From positions 66,384 to 130,383 of the forward strand of contig JBCDAU010000014.1 of the NCBI GenBank assembly GCA_039185015.1: a DNA stretch of 64,000 nucleotides. The letters are read 5' to 3'. The stretch is from JBCBSZ01 sp039185015 (lineage in GTDB: Bacteria; Actinomycetota; Acidimicrobiia; Acidimicrobiales; Poriferisodalaceae). The translations under genes were made by a program, and so were the position numbers. Below the pieces are notes generated by a model, which was not told where the DNA came from, did not search any database, and saw only the letters and a list, made by a program, of their open reading frames with translations. Positions 32,628-40,899 of the stretch are shown here, one piece after another (the first letter of the stretch is position 1; the number at the start of each line of letters is the position of its first letter).

Positions 32628-34148
32628 TCACCCGCCGTCGAGGAGCTCGAGCGCGGCCTCGACGACGCTGTGGTCGAACCACAGACCGCTCTCGGCTTGG
32701 AGGCGGCTCACGATCTCGTCGATCGGGAGCTGGTCCTCGATCGGGCCGGTCGACCATCGATCCCAGGCATCGGCGACGGCGAGGATGCGCGCGGGGAGCG
32801 GGATGTCCTCGCCTTCGAGACCGTCGGGGAACCCGGTGCCGTCCCATCGCTCGTGGTGATGACGGATGGCCGCGCCGACGTCGGGACCGGCGGAGAGCAT
32901 GGCGTAGCGCTCGCCGGCCTCGGGGTGCTCCTCGAACTCGTCGCTGTCCCGCTCCATGTCGGGGGGGTAGCCGATCTTGCCCACGTCGTGGAGCAGCCCG
33001 GCGAGACGGAGCCGGACGAGGTCGAGGCCGTCGAGGCCCAGACCGCGGCCGATCTCGACGGCGTAGTCGGAGACGTTCACGGAGTGGGTGTCGGAGAGCG
33101 GATCGAGCTCGTCGACCTTCCGGGCGAGCTTCAGGGCGGCCTCCAACTCGGTGGTCGTGGCCAGGGACTGTGTCAGGTCGTCGGCCCCGACCACGCCACC
33201 GCTCTGGTCGACGGCCGCTTCGACGGCGCGCTGCGCCAGGTCGCGGAGGGTCTTGATGTCGGATGCGACCTCCATGCCGGCGTGGCCCACGGCGAGGCGA
33301 ATGGGTTCGGCGCCCATGGGTGAGAAGGACTCGGCGATCGTGACGAGCTGCTCACCGAACTCGTCGGCTCGCCTCGGCGTGAGCCGCTTCGCGAAGAAGG
33401 CGAACTCCGTGTGGGCGAGCCGGTAGAGGTCCACCTCGTAGCGGCGCGACACGGAGATGAACAGCATCGAGATGCGCCGCAGGAGCAGGCCGATGGCCTC
33501 CTCGTCGAGGTCCTCGACGGTGAGCCGGGCGTTGGCGATGCGCACGAAGCCGAGCCGGGGGAGGGTCGATCGCTGGGCGAGCTCGGCGAGCTTGAGCTCG
33601 AAGGCGGCCGAGGTCGGCAGCCCGGTGACGGCGTCGGTCGCTCGCTGGGAGGCTGCGCCGGTCGCTGGGTTCTCGAGCTTCTGGGCGAAGGTCGTGACGA
33701 GGACGCTCGTCTGGACGGGCTCCTCTTCCGCCTCGATCTCGATGTCTCCGCTCGAGACGGGGTCGATCGGGGTGGCGTCGTCCACGGCGTTCGCGAGCGC
33801 CTTCTCGTTGCCCTCGGCGACGATCGAGGCGGCACCGAGCTCCATGAGCTGGATCCCGACCTCCTCACCGCCCGCGTGGCAGATCACGATGATCGGGCTG
33901 TCGGTCGACTCGGCGAGCCGCTGCATGACCCGAGTGATCCTCACCTTGGGGATCCGGGTCGACACGACGATCAGGTCGGCAAGCGGAGCCTGCTCGACGT
34001 CGTCGGTGACCTCGCAGAGGAAGGCCTGCTCCATCCGCTCGCGAGACGCGGGGGCGACCCAGAGGGTGACGACGTTGAGCCGCCGCGCCATGGCGGGCAT
34101 GGCCGGGACGGCTTCTTCGCTGGCTGACGCTGCGTCGACGTCGGACAT
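32628..34148 (-). CDS. REC-like / degenerate GGDEF / HD-GYP protein
   Basis: 506 aa. Residues ~25-130 look like an atypical receiver domain; ~170-310 a diguanylate-cyclase fold where GGDEF is replaced by AHTEF (FALAHTEFAFF-type segment), so probably inactive. The C-terminal ~330-506 is an HD-GYP phosphodiesterase: HSVNVSDYAV, LAGLLHDVGKIGYP, EEHPEAGERYAML, RHHHERWDGTGFPDGLEGED, and ARILAVADAWD. Metal-binding His/Asp are present and GYP reads GFP, so cyclic-di-GMP hydrolysis is plausible. It lies 70 nt downstream of the sigma gene at 34219-35202 and may be co-transcribed with it, linking second messenger and flagellar gene control. Confidence 0.85.
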   Translation of the reverse strand: MSDVDAASASEEAVPAMPAMARRLNVVTLWVAPASRERMEQAFLCEVTDDVEQAPLADLIVVSTRIPKVRITRVMQRLAESTDSPIIVICHAGGEEVGIQLMELGAASIVAEGNEKALANAVDDATPIDPVSSGDIEIEAEEEPVQTSVLVTTFAQKLENPATGAASQRATDAVTGLPTSAAFELKLAELAQRSTLPRLGFVRIANARLTVEDLDEEAIGLLLRRISMLFISVSRRYEVDLYRLAHTEFAFFAKRLTPRRADEFGEQLVTIAESFSPMGAEPIRLAVGHAGMEVASDIKTLRDLAQRAVEAAVDQSGGVVGADDLTQSLATTTELEAALKLARKVDELDPLSDTHSVNVSDYAVEIGRGLGLDGLDLVRLRLAGLLHDVGKIGYPPDMERDSDEFEEHPEAGERYAMLSAGPDVGAAIRHHHERWDGTGFPDGLEGEDIPLPARILAVADAWDRWSTGPIEDQLPIDEIVSRLQAESGLWFDHSVVEAALELLDGG

Positions 34149-34218
34149 GTCGTCCCCATCGGCATCTCACCCGGCAGAGGTGAGGGACGGGGTCGACCCG
34201 TCGGGCTCAGGATGTCGG

Positions 34219-35202
34219 CTACGCGCTCTCGGTGTCGCGCACCGGGCCGCGGTCGGCGGCGTCGAGGCGATCGCGCCAGGTGCTCGCCGTCGAGAGCGTG
34301 GCGAGGTAGGCGGCACGTCCCCGGCGACCGGGTGCGTCCTCGGGGACGTCGGCGACACCGTCGTAGAGCGTGCTGAACCAGGTGCGCATGGCGTTGACGG
34401 CTTCGGCGCGGATCTGGGAGACGCGGGCTTCGGTGACGCCCAGCTCGGCGGCGATCGTCTGCAGCATCTGGCCGTCGAGGTAGTACTGCTCGATCACCTT
34501 GCGCTGCAGCGCCGGCAGCTTCTCGATCGCCTCGGTGAGCGTGCCGAGCATCTCGCGACGGTCCAGGGTCTCGTCGGGCAGGCGCTCGGCGGCCCGCTCC
34601 TCGAGTCGCTCGCCGAGCGGGACGCGCTCGGGGTCGTGCTGGTCGAGGTGGAGGAGCGCGGAGTTGACCGACTGCGCCCGCTGCGCACGGAGCTCGTCGA
34701 CGGTGAGGTTGAGGAGGTCGGCGAGCTCGTCGTCGGTCGGCTTGCGACCCTCTGCGACCTCGAAGCGCTCCTCGGTGTCGTTCAGCTCCCGCATGCGACG
34801 TCGGAGCGACCGAACGGCCCAATCGCGCTTGCGGGTGGAGTCGATGATTGCCCCACGGATCCGAATGCTGGCGTAGCGGGGGAACGGGATGCCCGTCTCG
34901 GCCTTGTAGCTGCGGGAGGCTTCGACGAGCCCGCTGGCCCCGGCGCTCCAGAGCTCGTTGCGGTCGACGTGGCGTGGGTAGCGGAGGGCCACCTGGTTCA
35001 CGATCTGGGTGACCAGCTCGAGGTGGGCGGACGCGAGCTCGTTCGGCTCGAGTTGTTCGTTGTCGCCCTGTCGGCGGCGTCGCCGACTCGAACTGGCCCG
35101 CTCCACGCTGACGTCTCCCTCCACGTCGTGGTCGAGGGGTCTGTCGGCGCCGTCATCGCTCGCGTAAGGAGCACGGAGGTGGATGTCGCTCATGTCAACC
35201 AC
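34219..35202 (-). CDS. RNA polymerase sigma factor, FliA (sigma-28) family, copy 2
   Basis: 327 aa from GTG 35202 (AAGG seven nt upstream); an ATG three codons in (35193) is an alternative. Region 2: LVTQIVNQVALRYPRHVDRN, ELWSAGASGLVEASRSYKAE, PFPRYASIRIRGAIIDSTRK and RDWAVRSLRRR; region 4: IEQYYLDGQMLQTIAAELGV followed by TEARVSQIRAEA. A ~55 residue N-terminal extension and a ~50 residue C-terminal tail resemble copy 1 at 1129-2025. It is surrounded by flagellar genes. One of the two probably reads the TTGA-N15-GTCGAC promoters of the island. No anti-sigma gene (flgM) is visible nearby. Confidence 0.88.
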   Translation of the reverse strand: MVDMSDIHLRAPYASDDGADRPLDHDVEGDVSVERASSSRRRRRQGDNEQLEPNELASAHLELVTQIVNQVALRYPRHVDRNELWSAGASGLVEASRSYKAETGIPFPRYASIRIRGAIIDSTRKRDWAVRSLRRRMRELNDTEERFEVAEGRKPTDDELADLLNLTVDELRAQRAQSVNSALLHLDQHDPERVPLGERLEERAAERLPDETLDRREMLGTLTEAIEKLPALQRKVIEQYYLDGQMLQTIAAELGVTEARVSQIRAEAVNAMRTWFSTLYDGVADVPEDAPGRRGRAAYLATLSTASTWRDRLDAADRGPVRDTESA

Positions 35203-35237
35203 TCACCGCCTTCCTCTCAGCGCTCACCGTCACTACC

Positions 35238-35264
35238 TTACGCCAACGCTGAAGCGGTCGACGC
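35238..35264 (+). promoter_or_regulatory. Sigma-28-type promoter for the 35295 gene pair
   Basis: TTAC at 35238-35241 and GTCGACGC at 35257-35264, spacer 15 nt, 30 nt upstream of the GTG at 35295. The GTCGAC is palindromic and could also serve the divergent sigma gene (CTGA 17 nt away on the minus strand), but that match is weak. Confidence 0.5.
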
Positions 35265-35294
35265 ACACACGGAGCGCGTTCAGAGGGAGGGCCC

Positions 35295-35699
35295 GTGGCG
35301 ATCGACGACGTGCTGAGCAGGATCTCGGCCATCCAGGCCCGGTTCGACTCGGCCTTCGGGAGCAGCGCGCTGTTCGAGGACGTGGCCAGCGATGCGGCCC
35401 GGCACGCCGGTCTCGGACGTGACGAGACGCCCGTCCTCGATCCGGCCGGTGAGTCCGTCGCCACCGCGGGCGACGAGACGGTCGACGGCGCTGCCGCGGC
35501 GACGGCGGACGACGCGTCCTCCGGCGAGGCGATCGACGCGATGGTCGCAGCCCAGCTGACCGCGGCCGCATCCGGTGGGTCGTCGACCCTGCTCGATCTG
35601 GCCGGCTCCGCTTCGGACCCGACGGATCAGCTGCAGCTGCTGGCGTCGTTCATCGCCCAGCAGCAGGCGTCAGCCGGCCTCGGCGGTTCCGGCGCGTGA
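35295..35699 (+). CDS. Small helical protein resembling the N-terminal export region of the flagellar lytic transglycosylase
   Basis: 134 aa, GTG with GGGAGGG seven nt upstream. The start (IDDVLSRISAIQARFDSAFG then SSALFEDVAS) has the same pattern as the first 30 residues of the transglycosylase at 9771 (IDRIDQIRASVD...FEQML), but no SLT domain follows. The middle is Ala/Asp/Ser-rich and the C terminus (~105-126) is a helix, DQLQLLASFIAQQQAS. It may be a secreted flagellar part or an accessory related to FlgJ-type rod proteins; that is inference. Coupled to the next gene by GTGA. Confidence 0.6.
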   Translation: MAIDDVLSRISAIQARFDSAFGSSALFEDVASDAARHAGLGRDETPVLDPAGESVATAGDETVDGAAAATADDASSGEAIDAMVAAQLTAAASGGSSTLLDLAGSASDPTDQLQLLASFIAQQQASAGLGGSGA

Positions 35700-36190
35700 G
35701 CGACGCGGTGCACGCCCGGGTCGTCACGCTGCTCGAGCGTGAGCTCGTCGCCATCGAGGAGCTCCACTATCGGCACCACGTCTGCCTGCTCCTGCTGGGC
35801 ATCGGCGACGCCACCTACCTCGGTGTCGCGCTCGACGACCTGACCGCGGCCGAGGACGAGCTCGCCCGGATCGATCTGCTGCGGGCCGCCGCGGTCGCCG
35901 AGCTCGGGGCCCGTTGGGACCTCGATCCGACCTCGGTGCGCCTCGCCGATCTCGTCGGTCGGGCGGACGAGACCACACGACCGCCGCTCGAGGAGTTGGG
36001 CGAGCGGCTTCGCGCGGCGACGGCGGAGCTCACGGAGACGCGGGCGATGGCCATGGTGCTGGCCGCCGAGCACGCCACCGAGCTCGGCCGCCGCCGCGAG
36101 CAGATCGAGGCCGGTCCTGCGGTCACCTACGACCGCGCCGGGCGGGGTCGTCGGGACGGCGGCGCCGCCCTCTCCGACGTCGTGTCCTGA
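35696..36190 (+). CDS. FlgN-like helical protein (putative flagellar export chaperone), copy 2
   Basis: 164 aa, all helix. N-terminal half ELVAIEELHYRHHVCLLLLG then ID.GD-type turn and AEDELARIDLLRAAAVAEL; C-terminal half ADLVGRADETTRPPLEELGE plus a long helix. It aligns with the protein at 2274-2705, sharing LHY, GD, LLR and RP spacing, and belongs to the FlgN-like chaperone group. Coupling to the 35295 gene by a GTGA overlap suggests that protein is its export client. Its Cys/Leu-rich segment after LHY is unusual. Confidence 0.6.
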   Translation: MSDAVHARVVTLLERELVAIEELHYRHHVCLLLLGIGDATYLGVALDDLTAAEDELARIDLLRAAAVAELGARWDLDPTSVRLADLVGRADETTRPPLEELGERLRAATAELTETRAMAMVLAAEHATELGRRREQIEAGPAVTYDRAGRGRRDGGAALSDVVS

Positions 36191-36361
36191 GTCGTCTGCC
36201 GAGCGGAGCCCTCGGAGCTCGGTGCTCGGAGGCCCCTCCACCGGTCCTCGGCGGTGGAACCGCCGCGTCGTGGCCGTGCTCGCGTGCTCGTCCTGGCACA
36301 CGTCTTGCGAGAGAGGTCCAGCGAGTAGCGTCGCCGACCATGGATCGGCCTCGGGGTTCCG

Positions 36362-37243
36362 GTGCAGCTCGGGGGTGAGACCGACGTCTGGGTCGGTCGC
36401 CGGTTCGCCTCCTACGACATCGTCGACGTCCTCGGCCGGGGTGCGGTGGCGACCGTCTACCGGGCCGAGCGCACCGACGGCGCCGTCGTCGCCCTCAAGG
36501 TGCTCACGTCGTTCGCGATGGCCCAGCGCGAGGTTCGGGAGCTCTTCCAACAGGAGTGGGAGATCACCCGGCGCCTCGATCACCCGAACGTGATCCACGC
36601 CCACCGGTATGGCGAGTACCGCGACGTGAACTATCTCGAGATGGAGCTCATCCCCGGCGAGACGCTCGGCGACGTCGTGGCGCCCAGCCGCAAGCTCGAC
36701 GAGGCGACCGTCGTCGATGTCGGAGCCCAGGTCGCCGACGGGCTCCAGCACGTCCACGAGGCCGGCATCGTGCACCGCGACATCAAGCCGGCCAACGTCC
36801 TGCTCGCCGACGATGGCCGGGCGGTCGTGTTCGACTTCGGTCTCGCGCTCGATGTCGACGGGCCCGCTCCCAAGCCGGGTCGCGTGTACGGCAGCCCCTT
36901 CTGGCTCTCACCCGAGCAGGCCCGCTCCGAGCCGGTCGACGGACGCGCCGACCTCTACTCGCTCGGCGCCACCATGTTCCGTCTCGTGTCGGGGCGGGCG
37001 CCCTTCTACGGCGAGCGGGGCGACCTGCTGCACGCGCACTGCACCGAGCCGATTCCCGACCTGGTCGAGCTGGCCGGTGTCACGCCCGGGTTCGCGGGCG
37101 CGATCGAGTCCCTCATGGCGAAGGATCCCGACGCTCGTCCCGTGGCCGCCTCGGAGGCTGCGTCGCTCCTGCGAGCCCTCCCCCCACCGCCGGAGCCCGT
37201 GCCGAGCAAGGGGCTGCTCAGCCGCCTGCGGCGGAGTCGTTAG
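36362..37243 (+). CDS. Serine/threonine protein kinase (PknB-like catalytic domain)
   Basis: 293 aa. Complete kinase domain: glycine loop GRGAVATVYRAE (~29), VALKVL with the ATP Lys (~47), catalytic HRDIKPANVLL (~140), DFGL (~160), substrate-positioning SPEQ and DLYSLGATMFRLVSG. There is no transmembrane or PASTA domain; ~25 basic/Pro residues end the protein, so it is cytosolic. GTG at 36362. It lies between flagellar helical genes and a chemoreceptor, so flagellar or chemotaxis proteins are possible substrates, though the sequence does not say which. No sigma-28-type motif was found upstream. Confidence 0.9.
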   Translation: MQLGGETDVWVGRRFASYDIVDVLGRGAVATVYRAERTDGAVVALKVLTSFAMAQREVRELFQQEWEITRRLDHPNVIHAHRYGEYRDVNYLEMELIPGETLGDVVAPSRKLDEATVVDVGAQVADGLQHVHEAGIVHRDIKPANVLLADDGRAVVFDFGLALDVDGPAPKPGRVYGSPFWLSPEQARSEPVDGRADLYSLGATMFRLVSGRAPFYGERGDLLHAHCTEPIPDLVELAGVTPGFAGAIESLMAKDPDARPVAASEAASLLRALPPPPEPVPSKGLLSRLRRSR

Positions 37244-37245
37244 TC

Positions 37246-37272
37246 CTCATCGATCGGCGCTCTCGCCGAACC
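37246..37272 (+). promoter_or_regulatory. Sigma-28-type promoter of the chemoreceptor gene
   Basis: CTCA at 37246-37249 and GCCGAACC at 37265-37272, spacer 15 nt, 71 nt upstream of the ATG. Confidence 0.5.
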
Positions 37273-37343
37273 GCTCAGGTCGCCTCTGCGGTCGCCGACG
37301 GGACCGGAGGGAGCGCCGCTCCCTGTGCGTGGGAGGACAGATC

Positions 37344-39167
37344 ATGAAGGTTGCGACTCGGATCGGAACGGTGGGGACAGCGTTGTGCGCTCTGGTGCTC
37401 GTCACGGGCGCCATCGGATGGAGTGCCATCGGCGGGCTGGAGAGCGATGCGCAGGACAAGGTGGTGCACGACGCGCCGGCGACCTCGCTGTTGCTGAACG
37501 TCGATCGCGACGCCTACCAGTCGGTCCTCGCCCTGGAGCAGGCGGCCAGCTCGTCGCCGGACGAGCTCGAGGGGTTCCTCGAGGGGTGGTCCGGCAACCT
37601 GGCCCAGACCGAAGAGCGGTTCCTCCTGTACGAGGAGCTCTCGCTGCGGTACCCGGGCGAGGTGGAGATCTGGGAGCAGTACTGGACCGATCGCGCCACC
37701 TACGCCGACAGCTCGGGCGCGCTCGCCGACCGGCTGCGGGCCGGGGAGCGCCTCGGTGATCCGGGGATCGCCGCGGCACTGGATGGCGTTCGGGTGGACT
37801 TCGACACCTTCCGGACCCACGTCGACGTGATCGTCGAGGAAATCTACGTGCCGCAGCAGGAGGCCTTCGCCTCCGAGGTGGCCGACGCGGCGTCGTCGGC
37901 TCGGACGATGCTCGGCCTCGTCGCCGTCCTGGCCATCGCGGCCGCCGCAGGCTTCGTGTGGTGGCTCGTCCGTTCGATGCGCCGCCCGCTCGACGAGCTG
38001 CGAGAGGCATCCCGTCGCCTGGCTGCGGGGCACGTCGACGTCGTCACCGACTGGCGGTCGGAGGACGAGTTCGGCGAGGTCGTCGAGGACTTCCGCACGA
38101 TGGGCGAGCGGCTCTCCCAGAGCAGCGCGTATGCCGGCCGGCTCGCCGCCGGGGACCTGACCGAGAGCTGGACGCCGGCGTCCGAGGGCGACGAGCTCGG
38201 CCGTGCGCTGGCGGAGCTCCACAGCTCGCTGCTGAGCATCGTCGGTGAGGCGGCTCGGGTCTCCGAGCGACTCGAGTCCGAGGCCGCCGGGCTGCGCCAG
38301 TCCACCAGCGAGACGTCGGCCGCGGTCGACGATGTCGCCGGGTCGATCCAGGACATCGCTCGATCGGGCGAGCAGCAGGTGCTCCTCAGCGACGAGGTCG
38401 CCCGCACGATCGGCGAGATCGGGACCGACGTCGCCGACGCCGAGAACGCCATGGTCGAGGCGTCCGAGGCTGCGGCGAGCACGGCCTCGCAGGCCGAGGA
38501 CGGTCGGAGCGCGATGCGCTCGGCCCAGTCCGCGATCCGCGAGGTCGCGGAGACCATCGCCGCCGCCGATGGTGTCGTCGGCGAGCTCAACGACCACTCG
38601 ACCGAGGTCCGCGACATGGTCTCGTTCATCCGGGGCATCGCCGAGCAGACCAACCTCCTCGCTCTCAACGCGGCCATCGAGGCCGCCCGCGCCGGCGAGG
38701 CCGGTCGGGGCTTCGCCGTCGTCGCGAGCGAGGTGAAGGGCCTCGCCGAAGAGGCGGCCAGCTCGACCGACCGGATCTCCTCCGTGGTCGACAACATGGT
38801 CGTCTCGATGGAGCGGGCGATGTCGACGATGTCGGAAGGCCGCCGCCAGGTGGACGACGGCGTGCAGGCGCTGGACGCCACCGAAGCCGCCTTCCGACAG
38901 ATCGCCGACGCCGTCAACGATCTCGACGGCCGAGTCGCCGCCGTCCGCGAGGCGGGCGGCCGCATGGCCACCGCCACGGAGGCGGTCTCGACGAAGGCCG
39001 GTGAGCTCGTACAGAACGTCGAGCAGAACGGGGCCGCGACCGAGCAGGTCGCCGCCTCCGGCGAGGAGGCGTCGGCCTCGACCCAGCAGGTCAGTGGCAT
39101 CGCCGAGGAGCTGGCGTCCTTGGCGTCCGAGCTCGGTGGCTCCCTGCGCCGCTTCGAGCTGCGTTGA
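37344..39167 (+). CDS. Methyl-accepting chemotaxis protein
   Basis: 607 aa. First membrane helix ~8-30; an all-helical extracellular sensor (~31-188, acidic, four-helix-bundle type); second helix ~189-212 (LGLVAVLAIAAAAGFVWWLV); HAMP ~213-265 (RRPLDELREASRRLAAGHVD); and the cytosolic signalling coiled coil with hairpin tip EQTNLLALNAAIEAARAGEA followed by GRGFAVVASEVKGLAEEA (~433-465). It signals to CheA/CheW. Good start: GGGAGGAC seven nt before ATG 37344. It is the only receptor in the window. A UUCG hairpin terminator follows. Confidence 0.93.
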   Translation: MKVATRIGTVGTALCALVLVTGAIGWSAIGGLESDAQDKVVHDAPATSLLLNVDRDAYQSVLALEQAASSSPDELEGFLEGWSGNLAQTEERFLLYEELSLRYPGEVEIWEQYWTDRATYADSSGALADRLRAGERLGDPGIAAALDGVRVDFDTFRTHVDVIVEEIYVPQQEAFASEVADAASSARTMLGLVAVLAIAAAAGFVWWLVRSMRRPLDELREASRRLAAGHVDVVTDWRSEDEFGEVVEDFRTMGERLSQSSAYAGRLAAGDLTESWTPASEGDELGRALAELHSSLLSIVGEAARVSERLESEAAGLRQSTSETSAAVDDVAGSIQDIARSGEQQVLLSDEVARTIGEIGTDVADAENAMVEASEAAASTASQAEDGRSAMRSAQSAIREVAETIAAADGVVGELNDHSTEVRDMVSFIRGIAEQTNLLALNAAIEAARAGEAGRGFAVVASEVKGLAEEAASSTDRISSVVDNMVVSMERAMSTMSEGRRQVDDGVQALDATEAAFRQIADAVNDLDGRVAAVREAGGRMATATEAVSTKAGELVQNVEQNGAATEQVAASGEEASASTQQVSGIAEELASLASELGGSLRRFELR

Positions 39168-39203
39168 CGCCCGGCCCGCTGGGCCGCGTCGGGTTGCGTT
39201 GAT

Positions 39204-39231
39204 GCTGGCTGGGGCTTCGGCCCCGGTCAGC
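39204..39231 (+). terminator. UUCG-loop terminator after the chemoreceptor gene
   Basis: Twelve-bp stem 39204-39215 with 39220-39231 closed by a TTCG tetraloop. It contains two G-T pairs that are allowed as G-U only in plus-strand RNA, so it serves the rightward gene. It lies between convergent mcp and csrA. Confidence 0.65.
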
Positions 39232-39284
39232 TTCGCGTTGGGGGAACGGGGCGATGCCCGGCAGCCTGCGCTGCCGGCAGGAGC

Positions 39285-39527
39285 TCAGGAGTCGTTGCGG
39301 GGACGGGGTCGCGCCCGTCGGAGCATCTGGGAGGCGGCATCGACCGACCGGCTGGCTGCCTCGTTCTCGGCGACCACCTGGCGGTAGACCTCTTCCCGAT
39401 AGACCTTGACCGAGCGGGGAGCGTCGATCCCGAGACGGATCTGGTCACCGCGCACGTCCACCACGGTGATGGTGACGTTGTCGCCGATGATCACGGACTC
39501 GCCCTTGCGGCGAGAGAGCACCAGCAT
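39285..39527 (-). CDS. csrA: Translational regulator CsrA
   Basis: 80 aa. Canonical start MLVLSRRKGESVIIGDNVTI, the RNA-binding edge GIDAPRSVKVYREEVY with the key Arg (~44 region), then a ~25 residue basic tail absent from enteric CsrA (61 aa). It binds GGA in mRNA loops. It follows fliW by 16 nt in the flgN-flgK-flgL-fliW-csrA unit, the arrangement in which FliW binds CsrA and flagellin competes. Likely targets are the flagellin leaders at 50207, 51900, 53183 and 54223. Confidence 0.95.
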   Translation of the reverse strand: MLVLSRRKGESVIIGDNVTITVVDVRGDQIRLGIDAPRSVKVYREEVYRQVVAENEAASRSVDAASQMLRRARPRPRNDS

Positions 39528-39543
39528 CAGGCGGCGAGGGCGT

Positions 39544-39990
39544 TCACGAGAGGTCGAGCTCCACCGCGGCCCGCACGGGCCACTCGGAGTCGGCGAGCAC
39601 GACCTGACGCCCGCGACGGGTCTGCGCGTTCACCACGAACGGGCCGAGCAGGTTGAGGTGGATCTGCTCGTTCTCCGCGTCGAGGGTGACCGGACAGAAC
39701 ACGATCGCCTCCTCCGGGGTCGTGATGGCGAGCGCCTCGCGCTCACCGTCGGGTAGCTCAGGAGAGTACTCGGGAAAGAACAGCCACGGGACGGCGACGA
39801 TCATCGCCACGTCCGGGTCGGCAACGCTCGTCAGGAGCTGGAAGGCCGACTCCTCGTCATCGCCGAGGTCCGACAGCAGGAACTCCTCGGCGTCGGTGAG
39901 CCCGGGGATGCCCCGCTCGAGCACGAGGACCTGATCGTCCTCCCCGCTCATCGACTGCTCGTCATCGGTCACCAGTGAGGTCGCGGACAT
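39544..39990 (-). CDS. fliW: Flagellar assembly factor FliW
   Basis: 148 aa. FliW core from ~20: VLVLERGIPGLTDAEEFLLS, FQLLTSVADPDVAMIVAVPW and the C-terminal NLLGPFVVNAQTRRGRQVVL. FliW binds either flagellin or CsrA; when flagellin is exported, freed FliW removes CsrA from flagellin mRNA. The N-terminal ~18 residues are extra. Starts 4 nt after flgL ends. Confidence 0.94.
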   Translation of the reverse strand: MSATSLVTDDEQSMSGEDDQVLVLERGIPGLTDAEEFLLSDLGDDEESAFQLLTSVADPDVAMIVAVPWLFFPEYSPELPDGEREALAITTPEEAIVFCPVTLDAENEQIHLNLLGPFVVNAQTRRGRQVVLADSEWPVRAAVELDLS

Positions 39991-39994
39991 CGGA

Positions 39995-40879
39995 TCAGCC
40001 GAGGAAGTCGACCAGCGAGGGCTGGAGGGCTCGGCCGAGCGCTCCCAACGTAGCCTGGAGGGCGACCTCTTGGGTCTGGAGCTCCATCACGGCTTCGGTC
40101 AGGTCGACGTCCTCGACCTCGGCGAGGCGGGTGTTGAGCACGCCGCGCTGCTCCTCGTTGCGCTGGGCGGCGGCCTCGAGCCGGCTGCCGGCAGCGCCGA
40201 GCTCGGCGAGACCGGACAGCACGCCGTCGAGGCGGTCGTCGAGCTCACCGATGCGGCCGGTCACGGCCGCCTGGTCGCCGGCGCGGAGGTCGGCCTCCAG
40301 GTCGTCCATCACGGTGAAGACGTCCCGGCCGGCGTTGAAGCCGAAGATCTCGTCCCCGGTCACGTTCACCTGGACGTTCTCGCCGTCGGCGACCCGACGG
40401 ATCACGGCGCCGGTGTCACCGGTGTACGTCCACGTGCCGGCGACGTCGCTGATCGCGTCGGCGGCGGCGAAGCCGGCGAAGAGCCCCTGATCGAGGTACG
40501 AGCCGTTGGCCGTCGACACGAGCTCGTCGCGCAGCTGGCGGATCTCGTCGGCGATGGCCTCGCGCTCGTCCTGGCTCGAGTTGGTGGAGCCTCGGATCGT
40601 CAGCTCCCGCGCACGGCGCATGGTCGACACCATCTGCTGGAGCTGGGAGTCGGCGGCGTTAATGCGGGCCGTGCCGTCCTCGCCGTTGCGCTGCGCCTGG
40701 TCGAGCGCACGGACCTCGGCACGGAGGCTCAGCCCGACGTTCATCCCGGCCACGTCCTCGGACGCGACCTGGAAGCGCTTGCCGGTCCCGAGCTGGACCT
40801 GGGTGTCCTCGAAGCTGCGCAGCCGGTGCTGCAGTCGGCGCAGCGACTGGTCCACCAGCGTCTCGTGTGAGACCCGCAT
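39995..40879 (-). CDS. flgL: Flagellar hook-filament junction protein FlgL (HAP3)
   Basis: 294 aa. The N-terminal flagellin-like D0/D1 helix (RVSHETLVDQSLRRLQHRLR, TGKRFQVASEDVAGMNVGLS) and C-terminal helix (VEDVDLTEAVMELQTQEVAL, QPSLVDFLG) are paired as in FlgL. It joins FlgK to the filament. Preceded by GAGGAGC. The first 100 residues are close to the island's flagellins in pattern, but the C terminus lacks flagellin's MASESRIRDTDMA. Confidence 0.9.
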   Translation of the reverse strand: MRVSHETLVDQSLRRLQHRLRSFEDTQVQLGTGKRFQVASEDVAGMNVGLSLRAEVRALDQAQRNGEDGTARINAADSQLQQMVSTMRRARELTIRGSTNSSQDEREAIADEIRQLRDELVSTANGSYLDQGLFAGFAAADAISDVAGTWTYTGDTGAVIRRVADGENVQVNVTGDEIFGFNAGRDVFTVMDDLEADLRAGDQAAVTGRIGELDDRLDGVLSGLAELGAAGSRLEAAAQRNEEQRGVLNTRLAEVEDVDLTEAVMELQTQEVALQATLGALGRALQPSLVDFLG

Positions 40880-40899
40880 CGTTCAGCTCCTCCCCGTCG

